Source of the DNA: Linyphia triangularis
Lineage: Eukaryota > Arthropoda > Arachnida > Araneae > Linyphiidae
Length of the DNA stretch: 64,000 nt
Assembly: GCA_963978545.1 (NCBI GenBank)
Contig: OZ021728.1
Span: forward strand, 2,067,201-2,131,200
Direction of reading: 5' to 3'
The position numbers were made by a program, and so were the translations under genes. The notes beneath the pieces were generated by a model that worked only from the letters and a program-made list of their open reading frames with translations, made no database searches and was not told the DNA's origin. Positions 9,605 to 21,419 of the stretch are shown piece after piece (position 1 is the first letter of the stretch; every line of letters starts with the position of its first letter).

Positions 9605-9862
9605 CTTGTATTATTGATAAGTCATGATGTCTAATATTGTCACTATTGAAATACTTAAGTATTAATGTGCAGTTTTAATTTCTTAAGTTAATATATCAAA
9701 ATGATATTTGTATGTTAAAATTGGTTTTGAGCTTTAATAATGTATAGTGACGAGAAATAATTTAGACAATGTGAGAGTTTAAAACTTTATTTTCATAAAG
9801 ATGCATGTTGTCCAATATTTCAGAAATTTTACTTCATAGGTCATTTTCAAAAGAAAAAATAT

Positions 9863-9877
9863 GAAGAAGGGGGGCAC
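9863..9877 (+). promoter_or_regulatory. Polypurine tract of the copia element
   Basis: GAAGAAGGGGGGCAC abuts the 3' LTR. The purine run is the expected plus-strand primer. The 3' untranslated stretch from 9605 to here has no open frame. Confidence 0.8.
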
Positions 9878-10334
9878 TGTTAGATAAACAGCTTATTTAA
9901 CTTACTTGTTAATGTACCTGTCTTCATACTTTTTCCCAACCTGTGCCATGAGTGAACCGCCCACTTTTCAAAACTATTGTTTACCTTTTGCTTCAGCTAA
10001 AGTTTTAAGTTGAGTTGTATGGCTTCTTCCTTGAAAGTTTAATAATATTTGTGTTGGGTATTTCTGAATTTTTGATTGGTCAACTGTGGTATTTTTTCAG
10101 GCATGCATTTCTTTGTGATATGCAAATTTATTTCTTATATAAGAAAAAGTTTCTTGTGAAACAGGGCAGATGGTTTCTGACTGCCAGTGAGGTAGTAGTA
10201 TTGATTATGTTATAAATAAACTTTTAACATTTTTGTTTCAACCCCTTGTCCTCAGTTTATTTTTCACTGCATTTATGTTATCAGACAAAATTAAAGTATA
10301 ATCTCTATTTTTTAAATCTTATGAGATTATATTA
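9878..10334 (+). repeat. copia 3' LTR
   Basis: 457 bp, with the same sequence as the 5' LTR on visual comparison, ending GATTATATTA and followed at once by the GAAAG duplication (10335-10339). The AATAAA signal inside this copy would terminate the element transcript. Confidence 0.95.
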
Positions 10335-10433
10335 GAAAGGGAATATACTTTAAAGTTATTGTTGCTGCCTCCACTATTTAAAGACTGTAGCCTTTCTTAT
10401 TACTTTTATTATTATTTTCAACTATAGATTTAA

Positions 10434-10649
10434 CCCTTTTGCGCTCGAGCGGCGCCTCTCAGGCACCACATGATTGGATGCCGCAACACGAGAAGACTAC
10501 TAGGTTTGATGCGGAAATTCGATGCAAGGTCAATGACTGTGTTTAGTTTCTATGAAGTGAATGCGTAACCTCAAACGGAACCAAAAATGGCGCAAAATGT
10601 CTCGAGTTGCTGGTCCCTCCGCGCGAAAAAAGGGCTCGAGTGCAAAGGA
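10434..10649. mobile_element. TTAA MITE, family T1 (copy 2)
   Basis: Flanked by TTAA at 10430-10433 and 10650-10653. Inverted termini CCCTTTTGCGCTCGAG and CTCGAGTGCAAAGGA. 216 bp, non-coding, clearly related to 2320-2552. The CCCTTTGC/GCAAAGGG termini with TTAA point to piggyBac-type mobilisation. Confidence 0.85.
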
Positions 10650-10653
10650 TTAA

Positions 10654-11825
10654 ATGTTTTCAATTGCAATGTCAATCTTTTCTGATGTCCTAGCGAAGTG
10701 TGGGTGGCGATGTGGAGGGGGGGGGGAGGGGGGGCGTGCAGATAACTCTAAACAAGAACAGTGACATTGGTTCCTCAGCAATTAAAATATAGTCACCACT
10801 GATTGTACCAAAATCACAATTAGCCCTTGCACAGTTCGTCTAATGGGAGATGGTGGATAGAGATTAGTTTCTCTTTTTCTTTCAGACTGTGATATCATCC
10901 CAAATTTGCAAATTGCACCCTCTCTCCCTATTGGCATCGGCAGAAATATGAGCAGAACGACGATGCAGATCGCATACGTAGGGGTGCAGGTCAGATTTTC
11001 TTCAAACCTTGTTTTTTTTTTTAAACATGAAAATTGGATTTCCTACGAAAGTGTTAATTAATTGTTGTTTATTAATTTTCTGCGCAATGAATAATTAAAA
11101 AGAGTTAAACTTCACCTCGTTTCTCTACATAATTTTGAATTTTCAAAAGATTAAATCCATCAATTTTGGTAAAAATATATATTCGAAGTAGCTACTTTTA
11201 AGAAGTAGGTTCCTGGATGGAATTGTTACAAAAAAATTAAGTTTTACTATTAACACACTTTTCAAGAAAAATCAAAATCTTTTCTTTTTTAGTTAGGAAA
11301 ATGCGTTAAAAAGTATTTAAAAATTTAATAATTAACAAAACGTTTTTAATTGTCTTTTGCAATGTAATTATAGTGTTCATGATTATTTGCAGGGAGATGC
11401 AAGGTGACAAAAGTTTTTGTTCAATCCTTGATTTTTCAAAGATGGGCATTGGATTTCGTAATTGGATGTTAGTTAATAATTGTGCATTAATGTTCTGTTC
11501 GTAATGTGAATTGATAAATTTATATCTATACATTTTTTTCTTGTAAATTTTTCTCACGTTACTTTATTTTTCGAAAGCCAGAGGGGAGGGAGTAAAAGTG
11601 CATGTTTCTTATGTCCCTGACAATGTATCTATTATAAAAATTGCAGTGCTTTGCGTAAGGAATTCTCTTTAATAGCAATAGTCCGTCATAATTTAAAAAA
11701 GAACTTAAAGAATTAATTTTTTGATCAACCTTTATACAATTCTATATAAAAAAAAAGTCACCTATTTGATCAATAATTTTCATCTACTTAATTCCGTGTT
11801 TAAGTGCTATTTCCAACCACTTTTA
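10654..11825. other. Non-coding AT-rich stretch
   Basis: No gene, repeat relation or RNA was recognised. It includes a G-rich tract at about 10717-10735 and several short A/T runs. The open frames here are short and unconvincing. Confidence 0.6.
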
Positions 11826-12039
11826 CACAGCAAATGGAAATGTCTTAAAATAAGACACAAAATTGTCTTAAACAAGTGGCACTGTTTTAAGATCTAAAAT
11901 GGTGTCTTAGTCTTTAAGACACTTGAAGTGTCTTAAAATGGGGTATTTTCAGATGTTTAGACTGTCTGAATTGGGGATATTTTCAGACAGTTGATGTGTC
12001 TGAAAGGGTTGTTTATGTTACCTTTCAGATGTTATGTTG

Positions 12040-14590
12040 GAAAGCTAAAAATACATTTATTTAAATTAAAATGCAATAAATGAGCTTGTGTTAAATTACA
12101 AATTTTTATTAAAATAAAAGTCAAAATAACTTTTTGTTGACTATGTTTCAATTTCCTGGTAAATTTAAGCATGGGATTGCAAAACTGCAACACAACTGTT
12201 AATAATAGGCACACAACTATTAATATATCCAAGCAAGGATTTGGGACTTAATGTAAATATATGTATTGGGACTTAATGTAAATATATGTATTGGGATAAA
12301 ATGGACATTGTATTGTGGCTGAATCTTAAATAGAAAAGGTTTGACTTCCAAGATTGTATCACAGTTTTAAGTTGCTTTTTACAAGTTAATTTTAACATCA
12401 AATAACAAGCGTGATGTAAACACTTATATAGTAGTTGCATTGGCAAGTCTAAGATACATTATGTGGCAACATAAACTTATTTGAATGATGAATCAAGCAG
12501 TAATAATCTAATTATTCTCCATCTGAGAATTTAACTTGTTTATAACATTTCCCTATAATAACACTACATAATAAACACTACAATGCTTCAATTATTGTCG
12601 AATAGTTGAAGCAGATATAGGACTTTAAAAAAAAAAAAACTTTAAAAGATGCATAAAAGATAAACAATTAAAACAAGAAGGTATAGAAGTATCTGTAAGG
12701 AGACATTTCAGAATATGGAGGTAGAGTATATTAAATTTGAAAAGTATGCAAGTTGTGCAAAAAATTTTGCGTTTCTGAAAACGTCAGTTTCCCAAATTTT
12801 TTATGCTTGTAAAAAAAATATGCCAGATATACAGTTGAAATTTGTTATTATGATTAAATAACATATTAAGTGCATACTAAAACTAAAATAATATTAAAAT
12901 TCAAGTAATTTGGGGATGGGACCTTTTTACAACAATTTTCCCTAGCGCTGCAACTTTTCGTTAATCGTTGAGAAGCTAAAGAAGAGAGGGCATTTAAAAA
13001 ACCTAAAAAAATGTAAGAAAAGGGGGAGGGGGGGAGGAGAATTAAAAAAGGAATTTGAAATATCTGTAAAGATGGCTGCTTCAAAATACAGAGTTGAAGC
13101 ACATTAAACTTGGAAAGCATGCAAGTTATTAAAACTTTTATAGTTCTTTCACGTTTTCTCAAAACGTTGATTTTCCAACTTTTGGTATGCTCATATAAAA
13201 GACTATGCAAGATATAGAATTGAAATTTTTTATGGCAATTATATAACATCTGAAGTACATATTAAACAAAAATATTATTCAAATCTATACAATTTAGTTT
13301 TTAATTATTATTACTTAAAAAATTGCAAATTTTCATACGCTCAACAAATTACCACATAAAAAAACTTTCTATTATTATTTTGAGAAAGCTGATATTTAAT
13401 GTAGTATATAGACATTTCTAAGAAATAAAAAGCAAAAAAACTTTTTATTAGTTTTAAGAAGATTCCTCTACGAACGTAACCAAATTCAACTCATTGCAAA
13501 TTTTTTTTTAATCGAGTTTTGAATAAGTGATTATTAATAAATTATTAGCCTATTATTATAAACTTTTTTCTAAAATATAATTTAAAAAAGGTTTGAACAA
13601 CATATGTAAAAAAAATTTCTTTATTTTGACCAATATTCAATTTATTTCAAATGCATTGATTTTTCTGATTTTAATGCTGTCATCGAGTACCCAGTCCTCA
13701 TAATATGCAGGTCATATCATAAATATCCTCAGATGTAATAATATGGAACATATAAGATCATTCATAAAATAAAATTCAAGGACACAATAAATTTTATCCA
13801 AATTACATCAAATCATGCTAAATATATTTTCAAAATCATTAGTACCTGTAATATGCAACAAAACCAACAAAAATGTAATTGAATGTTAAAAACAGAAAAT
13901 TTAGAATTCTGTGAGGGTGATTTAGAAATCGATCAATTAAAATTTACTGTAATAAAAGCACTGAAAATAAGATAAATAATATTACATAAACCAACTTTTT
14001 CACTAGGAATGAAGCCGTTGTGGGGACCGTTGTGCATATCAAAATAATCATTTCTGAGTTTGAGCAATTGATTGTCAAGTCACTTAAATACTATTCTACT
14101 TGTTCATGTATATATTATTGTGAACAAATGCTTTTTAATGCTGATCAAAACATTTGACTACTTCAAGCACATAATTATTTCAAGTTTGAATACTGTTATC
14201 ATTAATATCCCTCGGCGTTCAAGTTATGTTTGACATAGTTGTTATGTTTGACATATTGTGACATAGTACTTACTCTCATATCATGCAATCAAAGAGTACT
14301 GCTTCAACAGCTTGGCAACGATGCTCAGTTTGGATATGTTGCTAAGTGCTATTGAGTATGAAGTAACAGTATTAAAGGGCAATTAGAACATAGTGTATAC
14401 CGTTCGTCCATGATTCAGCAGTGGCAGCAGTTCTAGAAGAGGCAAGCAATACCAACACTTCTGATCACACTTTTATTGCATCAGATTAATGAGGAATATT
14501 TTTCCTATAACCCCCAATTGAATATTAAAAAAAAACAAAAAAACACTCAAGACACATTTTTTGGGTACGTGAGAAAACTCTGGCAACAAT
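12040..14590. other. AT-rich interior without recognisable gene
   Basis: Long A/T-rich DNA with partly self-similar passages: 12700-12850 resembles 13060-13260 (AATATGGAG../AGCATGCAAGTT..GCTTGTAAAA../GCTCATATAAAA). This indicates an old tandem duplication of about 400 bp. At about 13985-14060 both strands are open for some 30-40 codons, but I could not decide on an exon. Nothing else is supportable. Confidence 0.45.
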
Positions 14591-14599
14591 ATTTGATAC

Positions 14600-14832
14600 T
14601 TTTCCGTTAGACGGGTACCAAAAACCGTTAAGTCGGAAAGTTGGCGTAGTTATCGCCAAGCTGAAATGTTTACGCGAAAATAATATTTTGATCTAGTGAA
14701 CTTTTATTTTTATTCATTAGTTTGGGAGACTGCCAAACCAAACCTTATCATAGATTGGAAGTTATTAGTTTGAATAAGTTATCGCTGCAAATTGGCTATT
14801 TTTATCTGGTACCCGTCAAATGGAAGAATTTA
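14600..14832. repeat. Possible small MITE
   Basis: Inverted pair CTTTTCCGTTAGACGGGTACC (left) and GGTACCCGTCAAATGGAAG (right) about 190 bp apart. Non-coding. Duplication not found. Confidence 0.35.
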
Positions 14833-15017
14833 AATGAAGTTGTAATCATTGATCAGGAATAGGTTAATATTGGCCTATAACTCATGATCTACAGAACCAA
14901 TTTGGACAAAGTTTGCTTTAATAGATAGAATTTTTGCTGAGAATACACTTTAAATACAAAAAAAAAACGCAAATACATATGAAAATGAATGTCGTATTGC
15001 TGTCTATGCTGGAGCAA

Positions 15018-15092
15018 ATGTGCGCCAACGGGATTCGAACCCAGGACTCCTAGGTCAGTAGATAGGCATGCTTACCGCTAGGCAAAAAGAAC
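15018..15092 (-). repeat. tRNA-like head of a further SINE or tRNA relic
   Basis: The reverse strand reads GGTTCTTTTTGCCTAGCGGTAAGC.. then a B-box GGTTCGAATCC within CCTGGGTTCGAATCCCG. The cloverleaf is imperfect, so I do not call a functional tRNA. The unrelated sequence towards 14950, ending in a homopolymer, suggests a SINE body. Confidence 0.45.
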
Positions 15093-15299
15093 CACTAGTG
15101 CCTAGTTGTTGTATCTGTCATTTGTACACGAGACCACCACATAGACTCTTCGCAGTGAGTTGCGAAGGGGTCGAACGATTGAGTTGCTTGTGTGCGAGTT
15201 GAGTTTGTTACATGAGAGTTGAGTGGTTGTGTGAGAGAAAAAGTTGCTTGCTGAGTTGGTAGTGTGGAGGTCGTGCAGTAAATTTTTCTGAAGGCGCCG

Positions 15300-15882
15300 A
15301 TAGATGACAGCATGATTCAGTTGTTCGGTACCCACTACTTTGGAGCGAATGTGAGCTAACTCGATAGGTTGCGATCTGGGAGATGAGTTCCTCTATTTTG
15401 GGAAGCGGATAGGCATCCAACATAGTAAATCTATTAATCTGTCCACTTCTTTAGCAATAAATTCACGATCCTCTGAGGGAAGACGTCTTGATTTTGTTTG
15501 AATGGGTCTACAGTCAAGCGCAAGATTTGAGAACAAGGAGACTGGTGGGACATCAGCCTTGGTCAAAGCACAGATTTCTAAGGGAGGCCTAACACCATCA
15601 AAGTTGATCACAAGAGTGCAGTTTAAAAATATCTTGACCAATAAGGAAGTCAGCACATAAATTTTTCATCACAAGGACTTCAACTTCAGCATAGAAGTGA
15701 CTTTCTAATTCAATTGTGACTTTACCACATCCGGCAATACTGGATGTAACGGCAGAGTTCGCCATAGAAATCTTTCCTAAGTAGGGTTTCATCTTTAAAT
15801 GGCACCAGTGGACCCACCTGGATTCAGCGCCCGTGCACGTGGGTTCAACGTCGAACCGTTCCGGCTTAAGATAATGATCCAT
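15300..15882 (-). pseudogene. Ty3/Gypsy gag-pol remnant
   Basis: Reverse-strand frames, broken by shifts. First comes a short Gag-like start (MDHYLKPERFDVEP..), fused directly to a protease tail-like piece (DFLIGQDIFKLH). Then comes the linker and RT entry region of Gypsy Pol (IQTKSRRLPSEDREFIAKEVDRL and DAYPLPKIEELISQIATYRV). Most of Gag, the protease core and the RT palm are missing, so this is an internally deleted, frameshifted fragment. Inferred from family motifs only; no LTRs were assigned. Confidence 0.75.
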
Positions 15883-16429
15883 TATAGCTAGAGCTCAGTT
15901 CTTAATAATAATTTACTTTTTCTTGTTGATTAAATTGTTATAGAAGTAAACATTACAACGATAAAACTTAAGAAGTTTTAATCAACAAGAGAATTGTGCT
16001 ACATAATGTTTTGTTTACGTTTCTCAACTGGCGAGAGTGTTGCCAGGTTCGATACATGGAAAATCACAACAACAACTTTGGATTTCTGTGAAAAACAACA
16101 CTTTTTTTGGGATCCTTCAAAATTTAAAGGTATTCCTTTTAGTTGGTAAATGAACTTGAATGATATAATTGCTACGGCCCATGGTCGTACTGTCTGAAAG
16201 AGAGAAGCGTCTGAATTTTGGAAATGTCTGAATTTGGTTCGAAGTGTCTTATTTTCAGTTACTTGTTGTGACTGAAAGCAATTTAAGACCCGTGTAATGT
16301 CTGAAATTCAAAGAAGTAAACCACCTTTGTGCAAAATAAGTCACCTAATGTGTCTGAAATGAATTTTTCAGACATTTTGTGTCTAAATTTAAGACACCAG
16401 CATTTACAGTGTACACGTTTAACTTTTTT

Positions 16430-17440
16430 TCGAAACTGTAATTTGAAAATTAAAAAAAAAGTTATATCGAAATAAAGCACTTGTACTACTCAAGTTACTG
16501 AATTGATTCAAGATTGTGGAGAAAAATTATATCTATCTGCAAGGTATAAATGTCTCCCCCCCACCCCCACCCAAATAAAAACGCTTCCAAAAATAATCTC
16601 CTTTGTTCGGAGAGGAAGGGGTAATTTACCACAAAGAAATGAAAAAGATAAAAAAAAAAATTTGAAGGAACTTTTAACTATAATGTGATGGAAATTTACT
16701 TAAAATTTGACATTAATTACTTATTAATAAAATGTCATAAAATATTAAAAAAATTTTAGACGGTAATTTAAAAGTAATTAAAACTAATTGCACATTAAAT
16801 AAAATAATTCACAATTAAATAAAAAATGTATTAACAATTAGTTTTACATTTATTAATAATTCATATATTAATTAAAAATTATTTATGTTAATTTTACATT
16901 AATAAAAATTAGTTAACAATTTATTAACACCTCAATATATATTTTCTACATTTACACGGGACATGCCTTGATTTCAGTCGGCAAAAGGAAGTCTACTCCC
17001 CTCCCAACCAAAATTCTTAGCAACGGCCCTGTTGATAGATATGGAAAGATTTAACCCTTTTGGTGCAGCGCGAAGATAACAGGAGGAATTTGATTGCCGT
17101 TTCTTTTTCCCACCCTAATAATCGCTACAAGGAGGGAGTTAGACCTGATTTATAAAATGGATGTAGAGCGAGGAAGTCCAATCGATATTTCACTTAAAAT
17201 AATTATACAAATATTAGTGGAAAACCAATGGATATTTTTTTTTTTAATTCGATTTGCAATGCTACCAAGTTTTAAATTCATTAGAATCTAATAATTTAGA
17301 TATATTGTTTTCAAATTATTTAAGTAACTTATGGCTGCTTATTTTAAGTGAATATTTACAAACGTGTTGTTTTTTCTTCTTCTTCATTTAACTGAATAAT
17401 ACGCAATTAAAACACGGATAAGAGAATTACATAAAATATT
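16430..17440. other. Non-coding AT-rich stretch
   Basis: A C-rich tract CCCCCCACCCCCACCC lies at 16556-16571, followed by very A/T-rich DNA. Around 17052 TTAACCCTTTTGGTGCAGCG resembles one terminus of the T1 TTAA MITE, but no partner end was found. No gene. Confidence 0.5.
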
Positions 17441-17446
17441 ACTTAC

Positions 17447-17477
17447 ATTCAAGTAGTCTTCAGAGATAAACCGCAGT
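17447..17477 (-). CDS. Candidate coding exon 3 of minus-strand gene G1
   Basis: 31 bp on the reverse strand. It has an excellent acceptor (TTTTCATTTCAG before it) and donor (GTAAGTAA after it). Read in the phase left by the exon at 22418-22498 (two bases carried over) it is fully open and encodes LRFISEDYLN, ending in phase 0. The short length is unusual but the splice signals are the best in the window. Product unknown. Confidence 0.5.
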
Positions 17478-18092
17478 CTGAAATGAAAATTGGGTTGATT
17501 TTAACTTGCAGAATTTGTTGTTTTTAATTGAAATACTTGTACAGCAAGCACATTTCTTTGAACCAAATCAAGAGAATTTCATGATTACACCATCTAGCTT
17601 ATATGGAGGAAGGTTTCAACTTATTTTAGAATGAAAGCTTTATCGAAAATATATGTTGAAAATTTGTCAAATACATGTTCAGATTAAATTGAAATAACCT
17701 ATTTTAGAAAATTAATTTACTTCTATTAATAGTAACTTGCAAATCATCATATTGATTAACAAAATTTCCTCCACTTTCAGAGTTCAAATGGAACCCCACA
17801 AATCTTGGATACAAGATCGAATTTTCAATAATCATCTATCTTAATATATATCTTTTTTTCCCCTTTTAATTAAAAAAAAAAAAATCGCACGAGTATTTCG
17901 GACTAATATTGTAGATAAAAAAATTAAAATTTTTCAAATTGTAGTGGCGCCATTTATAAAGCTTAATAGCAAATACTATTTAGCAAGCTTATGAAAATAT
18001 TTCGATGCACACTGTCTCGTCAGAACTGCTATTTTGAGAGATCGGAATCGGAAGAGTAAATTTTCTGTGAGCGCACCATAAATTCCTTGCAT

Positions 18093-18235
18093 AAATACTA
18101 TATATATTGCTATATACTATATATATTAATACTATATATATTCCTTGTATACTATATATATTCCTATAATACTATATATATTCCTTGCATAATACTATAT
18201 ATATATACTATGCACAAATACTTATATATATTCTA
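18093..18235. repeat. ACTATATATATTCCTTG-type tandem repeat
   Basis: Imperfect units of roughly 20-25 bp built on ATACTATATATATTCCT repeat about six times. Simple-sequence expansion, no coding content. Confidence 0.7.
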
Positions 18236-18346
18236 CTTATAAAGCAAATTAAAATAGTGCCTTAAAAAAATTGCTGCGAAGAAGTATTCAAGCTTCAAAA
18301 AGTGTGCTTGAGGGTACAAGATTTTTAACATCAAATTTTTTAAGTA

Positions 18347-18802
18347 CAGTAGAACCTTGATTAACCGTCCCTCCTTTATCCGGAACTGTCCGGCAATCAT
18401 TTAGTCGACATCAAAAATCTCCTAAATGAGTAATAAATCATTTGTTATTTTTACAAACCATAATCTTTTCCCTAGCTCTAAATTTTACATAAGTAATGGT
18501 GAGGCTTTTGACTGTTTTTCTAAAGAGCTGACATGGTTAGAGCAACCTTCGGATGCAAATCAAACTGAACTATTGCCTTCAAAAAGACTCTGGGATAGAG
18601 CAGCGAAACAAAGATTATCAAGATTATTGCAACAAAAATTCATTTCCAACAGTTATGTCATAAAAAAACATTAAAAGTCCTGTATTCAATAAACGAAAAT
18701 TATTTACTTTTTATTGTTTTTTACAACTCTTTTTTATACGGAATTTTCTCTTAACCGACCTACCTTTGGTCCGAATTAGGTCGGTTAATCGAGATTCTAC
18801 TA
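18347..18802 (+). mobile_element. Internally deleted Tigger/pogo element
   Basis: Inverted termini CAGTAGAACCTTGATTAACCG (left) and GGTTAATCGAGATTCTACTA (right) are typical of Tigger/pogo Tc1-mariner elements. Each is flanked by TA (18345-18346 and 18803-18804). 456 bp remain. The open frame at 18426-18674 ends with ELTWLEQPSDANQTELLPSKR, similar to the C-terminus of Tigger transposases. The DNA-binding and DDE domains are deleted, so this is a non-autonomous relic. An AATAAA follows the frame at about 18687. Confidence 0.8.
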
Positions 18803-19684
18803 TATTAAGCTACTAAAAGAAATATCAGCTAGGCAAAGCATTCAATCTGCTCTGCCAAAGAGGTTAATTGCAAGAAAGGTTCAGAGTTGAAGTAATTTTT
18901 TTTACAGGTAAGAAGCATATAAAGGTTTTTGTTTATGTTTAAGGGTGGCAACAATAACCACTATTTCAATAGCCACAAAATTGCATGGGTTCACTTTAAC
19001 TCTGAAACCGTCTCATTAAAATTAGTGAGACAACAACACCATTTTTATTATTGGTGAATCACACAGTGCTTCGTATATCATCAGAAAACAAACTAATTGA
19101 GAACTACTTAAGCACTAACCCACTACTATATTTAAGCATTGGCAGTACAATTCAACAGAACTTGACATTCCTGCCAACTTCTTGCTGGATTCATAATCAT
19201 GAAAAAGTATATTTGAAATGTTGATCTTCGTGGAAATGTTTATTTGAACCAATTGGCTGTTTTTGTTTTTCTTAAAAACTTGTCTTCAACAACCAGCCTC
19301 AGCAGCTGCAGCTACTAGCTGATTCTTCAACCTTGAAAATTCCAACTTTAAATTATGTACCTGAAATAGTGACACTCTTAAAAAAACTAATGTGTGTATT
19401 ATTTATTCATGTGTACAAGTTTTCTTTTGGCAAAAAAATTTTGTGTTAGATTTATCACCAATGCTTTTAAAAACATAAATTTTTATACAAAACTATGACA
19501 AGATCACAGGGTAATACTCCATACCCTATTAAAGCTTATCATCTGTGTTTAAAGTAAACAGAATATAGTATTTGATAAATGAATTTAGATCCAATGGAAA
19601 CAACTTGTGCAATTTTTTAGAATTATTTTAATTTTCTGCATAGTATAAACACTGGAGAGAGACATTGTTTATAAATTCTATATA

Positions 19685-20360
19685 TTAACTTTGAATTTGT
19701 GGGTGTTCTGGTTTGTGCCTGCCGGGCAAATCTGTTGAGGCCTCATTAATGCACATGCCGAAATCCAATCAAGCTGAAACTTGGCATAGATTCAATGTTG
19801 ATGGCAATGCATTCCATCAAATTTTGGGGGCGTCACAGCCACTAAAAAGTCGCTTTTACAAACGCTTGTATTTTAAGATCACTGATAAACCAACTTGCCA
19901 TCATCCAATCACAATGAAAGTAGACAGATTAGATGCCGATAAGGTTGGATTATATCAAGTTTTGGGAGATGTTAGTGTCACTAAAAGGCATCTTACACAC
20001 GCTTCGATTGACACTTGGAATTACTAATATACTTATTTCCGGTCATCCAACTGAACTGAAACTTGGCTGGAACACTCGTTGTCGATGACAATGTTTTCTA
20101 TTAAGGTTTGAGACTGTCATACAAAGACAGCTTCTACAGCAGGACTTATCAGCTTTTACTCACATTTTATTATCCAGATACCAAGCTGAATTTAAACACG
20201 TTCAATTTAGAGATATTTAATGACTGAAAGCTTCCCCTATTTAAGTTCATGAAGCAAAATCATCGGATGACTAATAACCCGTTTTCCGTCATCCCATTGA
20301 GCTGAATCTTAGCCAAATAAACTCCTTGTGGACGACAACAAATCCAATGAAGCTTTGAAG
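19685..20360 (+). repeat. R1 family, copy D (3-4 monomers)
   Basis: Successive monomers each contain ATCCAATC.nGCTGAAACTTGGC.., a GATGACAATGCATTCTAT-like stretch and TTTTGGG..GTCACTAAAA. Unit spacing is roughly 125-130 bp. The open frame at 19713-20027 merely reads through these monomers and is not a gene. Confidence 0.7.
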
Positions 20361-20978
20361 GCAAAAACGAAGTTAGTTAATCTTCTATTCTTAGTTGTCA
20401 AACACTAAGAAACCTCGATTTGAGCTCAAGAAGTTTCAATTGCAAACAAGTGTTTAATTTCTGTTTTGAGGCATTGGACCAATTATTAATGACTTAAGTA
20501 TTAATTGACTTTCACAACTTTACCGAGCAAATTCCATTACAATGAAAAGAAGTCAGAGAAGTGAGTATGCTTATCATAGTCAGGGCTGGCCTAATTTGTG
20601 TACCATGTGTGCGATCAAATACATGCGATTTTGAGAGGGGCAGTAAAATGAGAAGAAGAAAAAAAAAGAAAAAAAAATTCAAAAATAATATAGTAAAAAT
20701 TTAATTTTTTTATGAAATTTTGATTGCAACAAAGACTGTCTCCAAGCACTTTGCTCCATTGTTCGAACAGAGCTGAACAGTTGTAAACTTTGTTTCATCT
20801 TAACTTGGCTGTACTGATAATGCAAAATTACTCTTACAATACCAATGTTGGTAGCATCAGTGGAGCGAAATTTATCAAAATTTAAATTCTTGAAAAACTA
20901 CCTGAGGTCTACTCTATTAATTAGAAATTGAACCTTAGAAATTGTTATGTGTTTTTAAGTACCGTACGAACCTTGATC

Positions 20979-21052
20979 GATGCCTAATCCAGGATTCGAA
21001 CCCGGCACCTTTGCAAGGCGGGGCCTGAGCGCTAACCACACAGCCATAAGGT
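20979..21052 (-). mobile_element. tRNA-headed SINE family S2, fragment
   Basis: The reverse strand reads TATGGCTGTGTGGTTAGCG.. then GCCGGGTTCGAATCCTGG, with A- and B-box text. It resembles the heads at 35501 and 61739 (TGGCTGT..TTAGCG / GCCTTGCAT.CCAAAGGTG). Only the head survives. It is not a credible tRNA gene because the stems do not pair well. Confidence 0.55.
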
Positions 21053-21099
21053 GGACACAGTGTTATTTGAACAAGGTTCAAACTCAAATCATAGAAAGA

Positions 21100-21417
21100 A
21101 AATCTATCACTTTTAAGGACCTAAATGATGTTTTTTAAGGACCTTTGAAAACCTTTTTTTTTAATTAAGTACATTCTACCAAAAAAGTTACAAGTTGGAG
21201 CATGCATAGTACAAATAAGTCAGAGAATTCTGATACAGTGTGGATAAGTGGCAGTCTTGCACGGTAAGCAAGTATGAGTTGTATTTTTTATAAATTTTGC
21301 AGTTAGGTACATAACATCTGCAAAAATTAAGGACCTCTAAGAATTTTCAAGTACTTTCAAGGCCTTGAAAAAGCGTTAAAAATATTAAGCACTTTTAATG
21401 ACCGTGAGAAGCCTGTT
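21100..21417 (-). mobile_element. 5-bp-TSD MITE family M5, old copy
   Basis: Reverse-strand relative of 52719-53100 and 54061-54457: AAGGACCTAAATGATGTTTTTTAAGGACC..., TTCAAGGCCTTGAAAAAGCG, and AAGCACTTTTAATGACCGTG at its outer end. The termini are eroded (AGAAGCCTG for GGGAACCCTG). Confidence 0.7.
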
Positions 21418-21419
21418 GA

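Larger units (their letters stand above)
4857..10334 (+). mobile_element. Complete Ty1/copia LTR retrotransposon
   Basis: A 5,478-bp element: LTR (457 bp), tRNA primer site, Gag-protease-integrase frame, in-frame TGA, RT-RNase H frame, purine tract, LTR. It is flanked by the 5-bp duplication GAAAG at 4852-4856 and 10335-10339. Domain order PR-IN-RT-RH defines Ty1/copia. The two LTRs look identical base for base on reading, at a constant offset of 5,021. That implies very recent insertion, since LTRs are identical when integrated. Apart from the TGA at 8021 and the protease active-site variant, nothing in it looks decayed. It is the only plausibly active element in the window. Confidence 0.97.
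11826..16420. mobile_element. Putative 4.6-kb DNA element bounded by GTCTTA/TTCAGAC-rich inverted arms
   Basis: The left arm (11826-12030) starts CACAGCAAATGGAAATGTCTTA. The right arm (about 16180-16420) ends ..GACACCAGCATTTACAGTG, whose reverse complement starts CACTGTAAATGCTGGTGTCTTA. Both arms are dense in GTCTTA and GTCTGA words and their complements, including GTCTTAAAATAAGACAC. Bases flanking both ends are TA, which would fit Tc1/mariner-type insertion. The interior is mostly featureless AT-rich DNA plus a Gypsy fragment and a tRNA-like piece. No transposase was seen. The two arms could also be two separate small elements. Confidence 0.5.

Noticed and set aside
19713..20027. 104-codon plus-strand frame
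   Set aside because: It reads through R1 repeat monomers, which vary and break in other copies.
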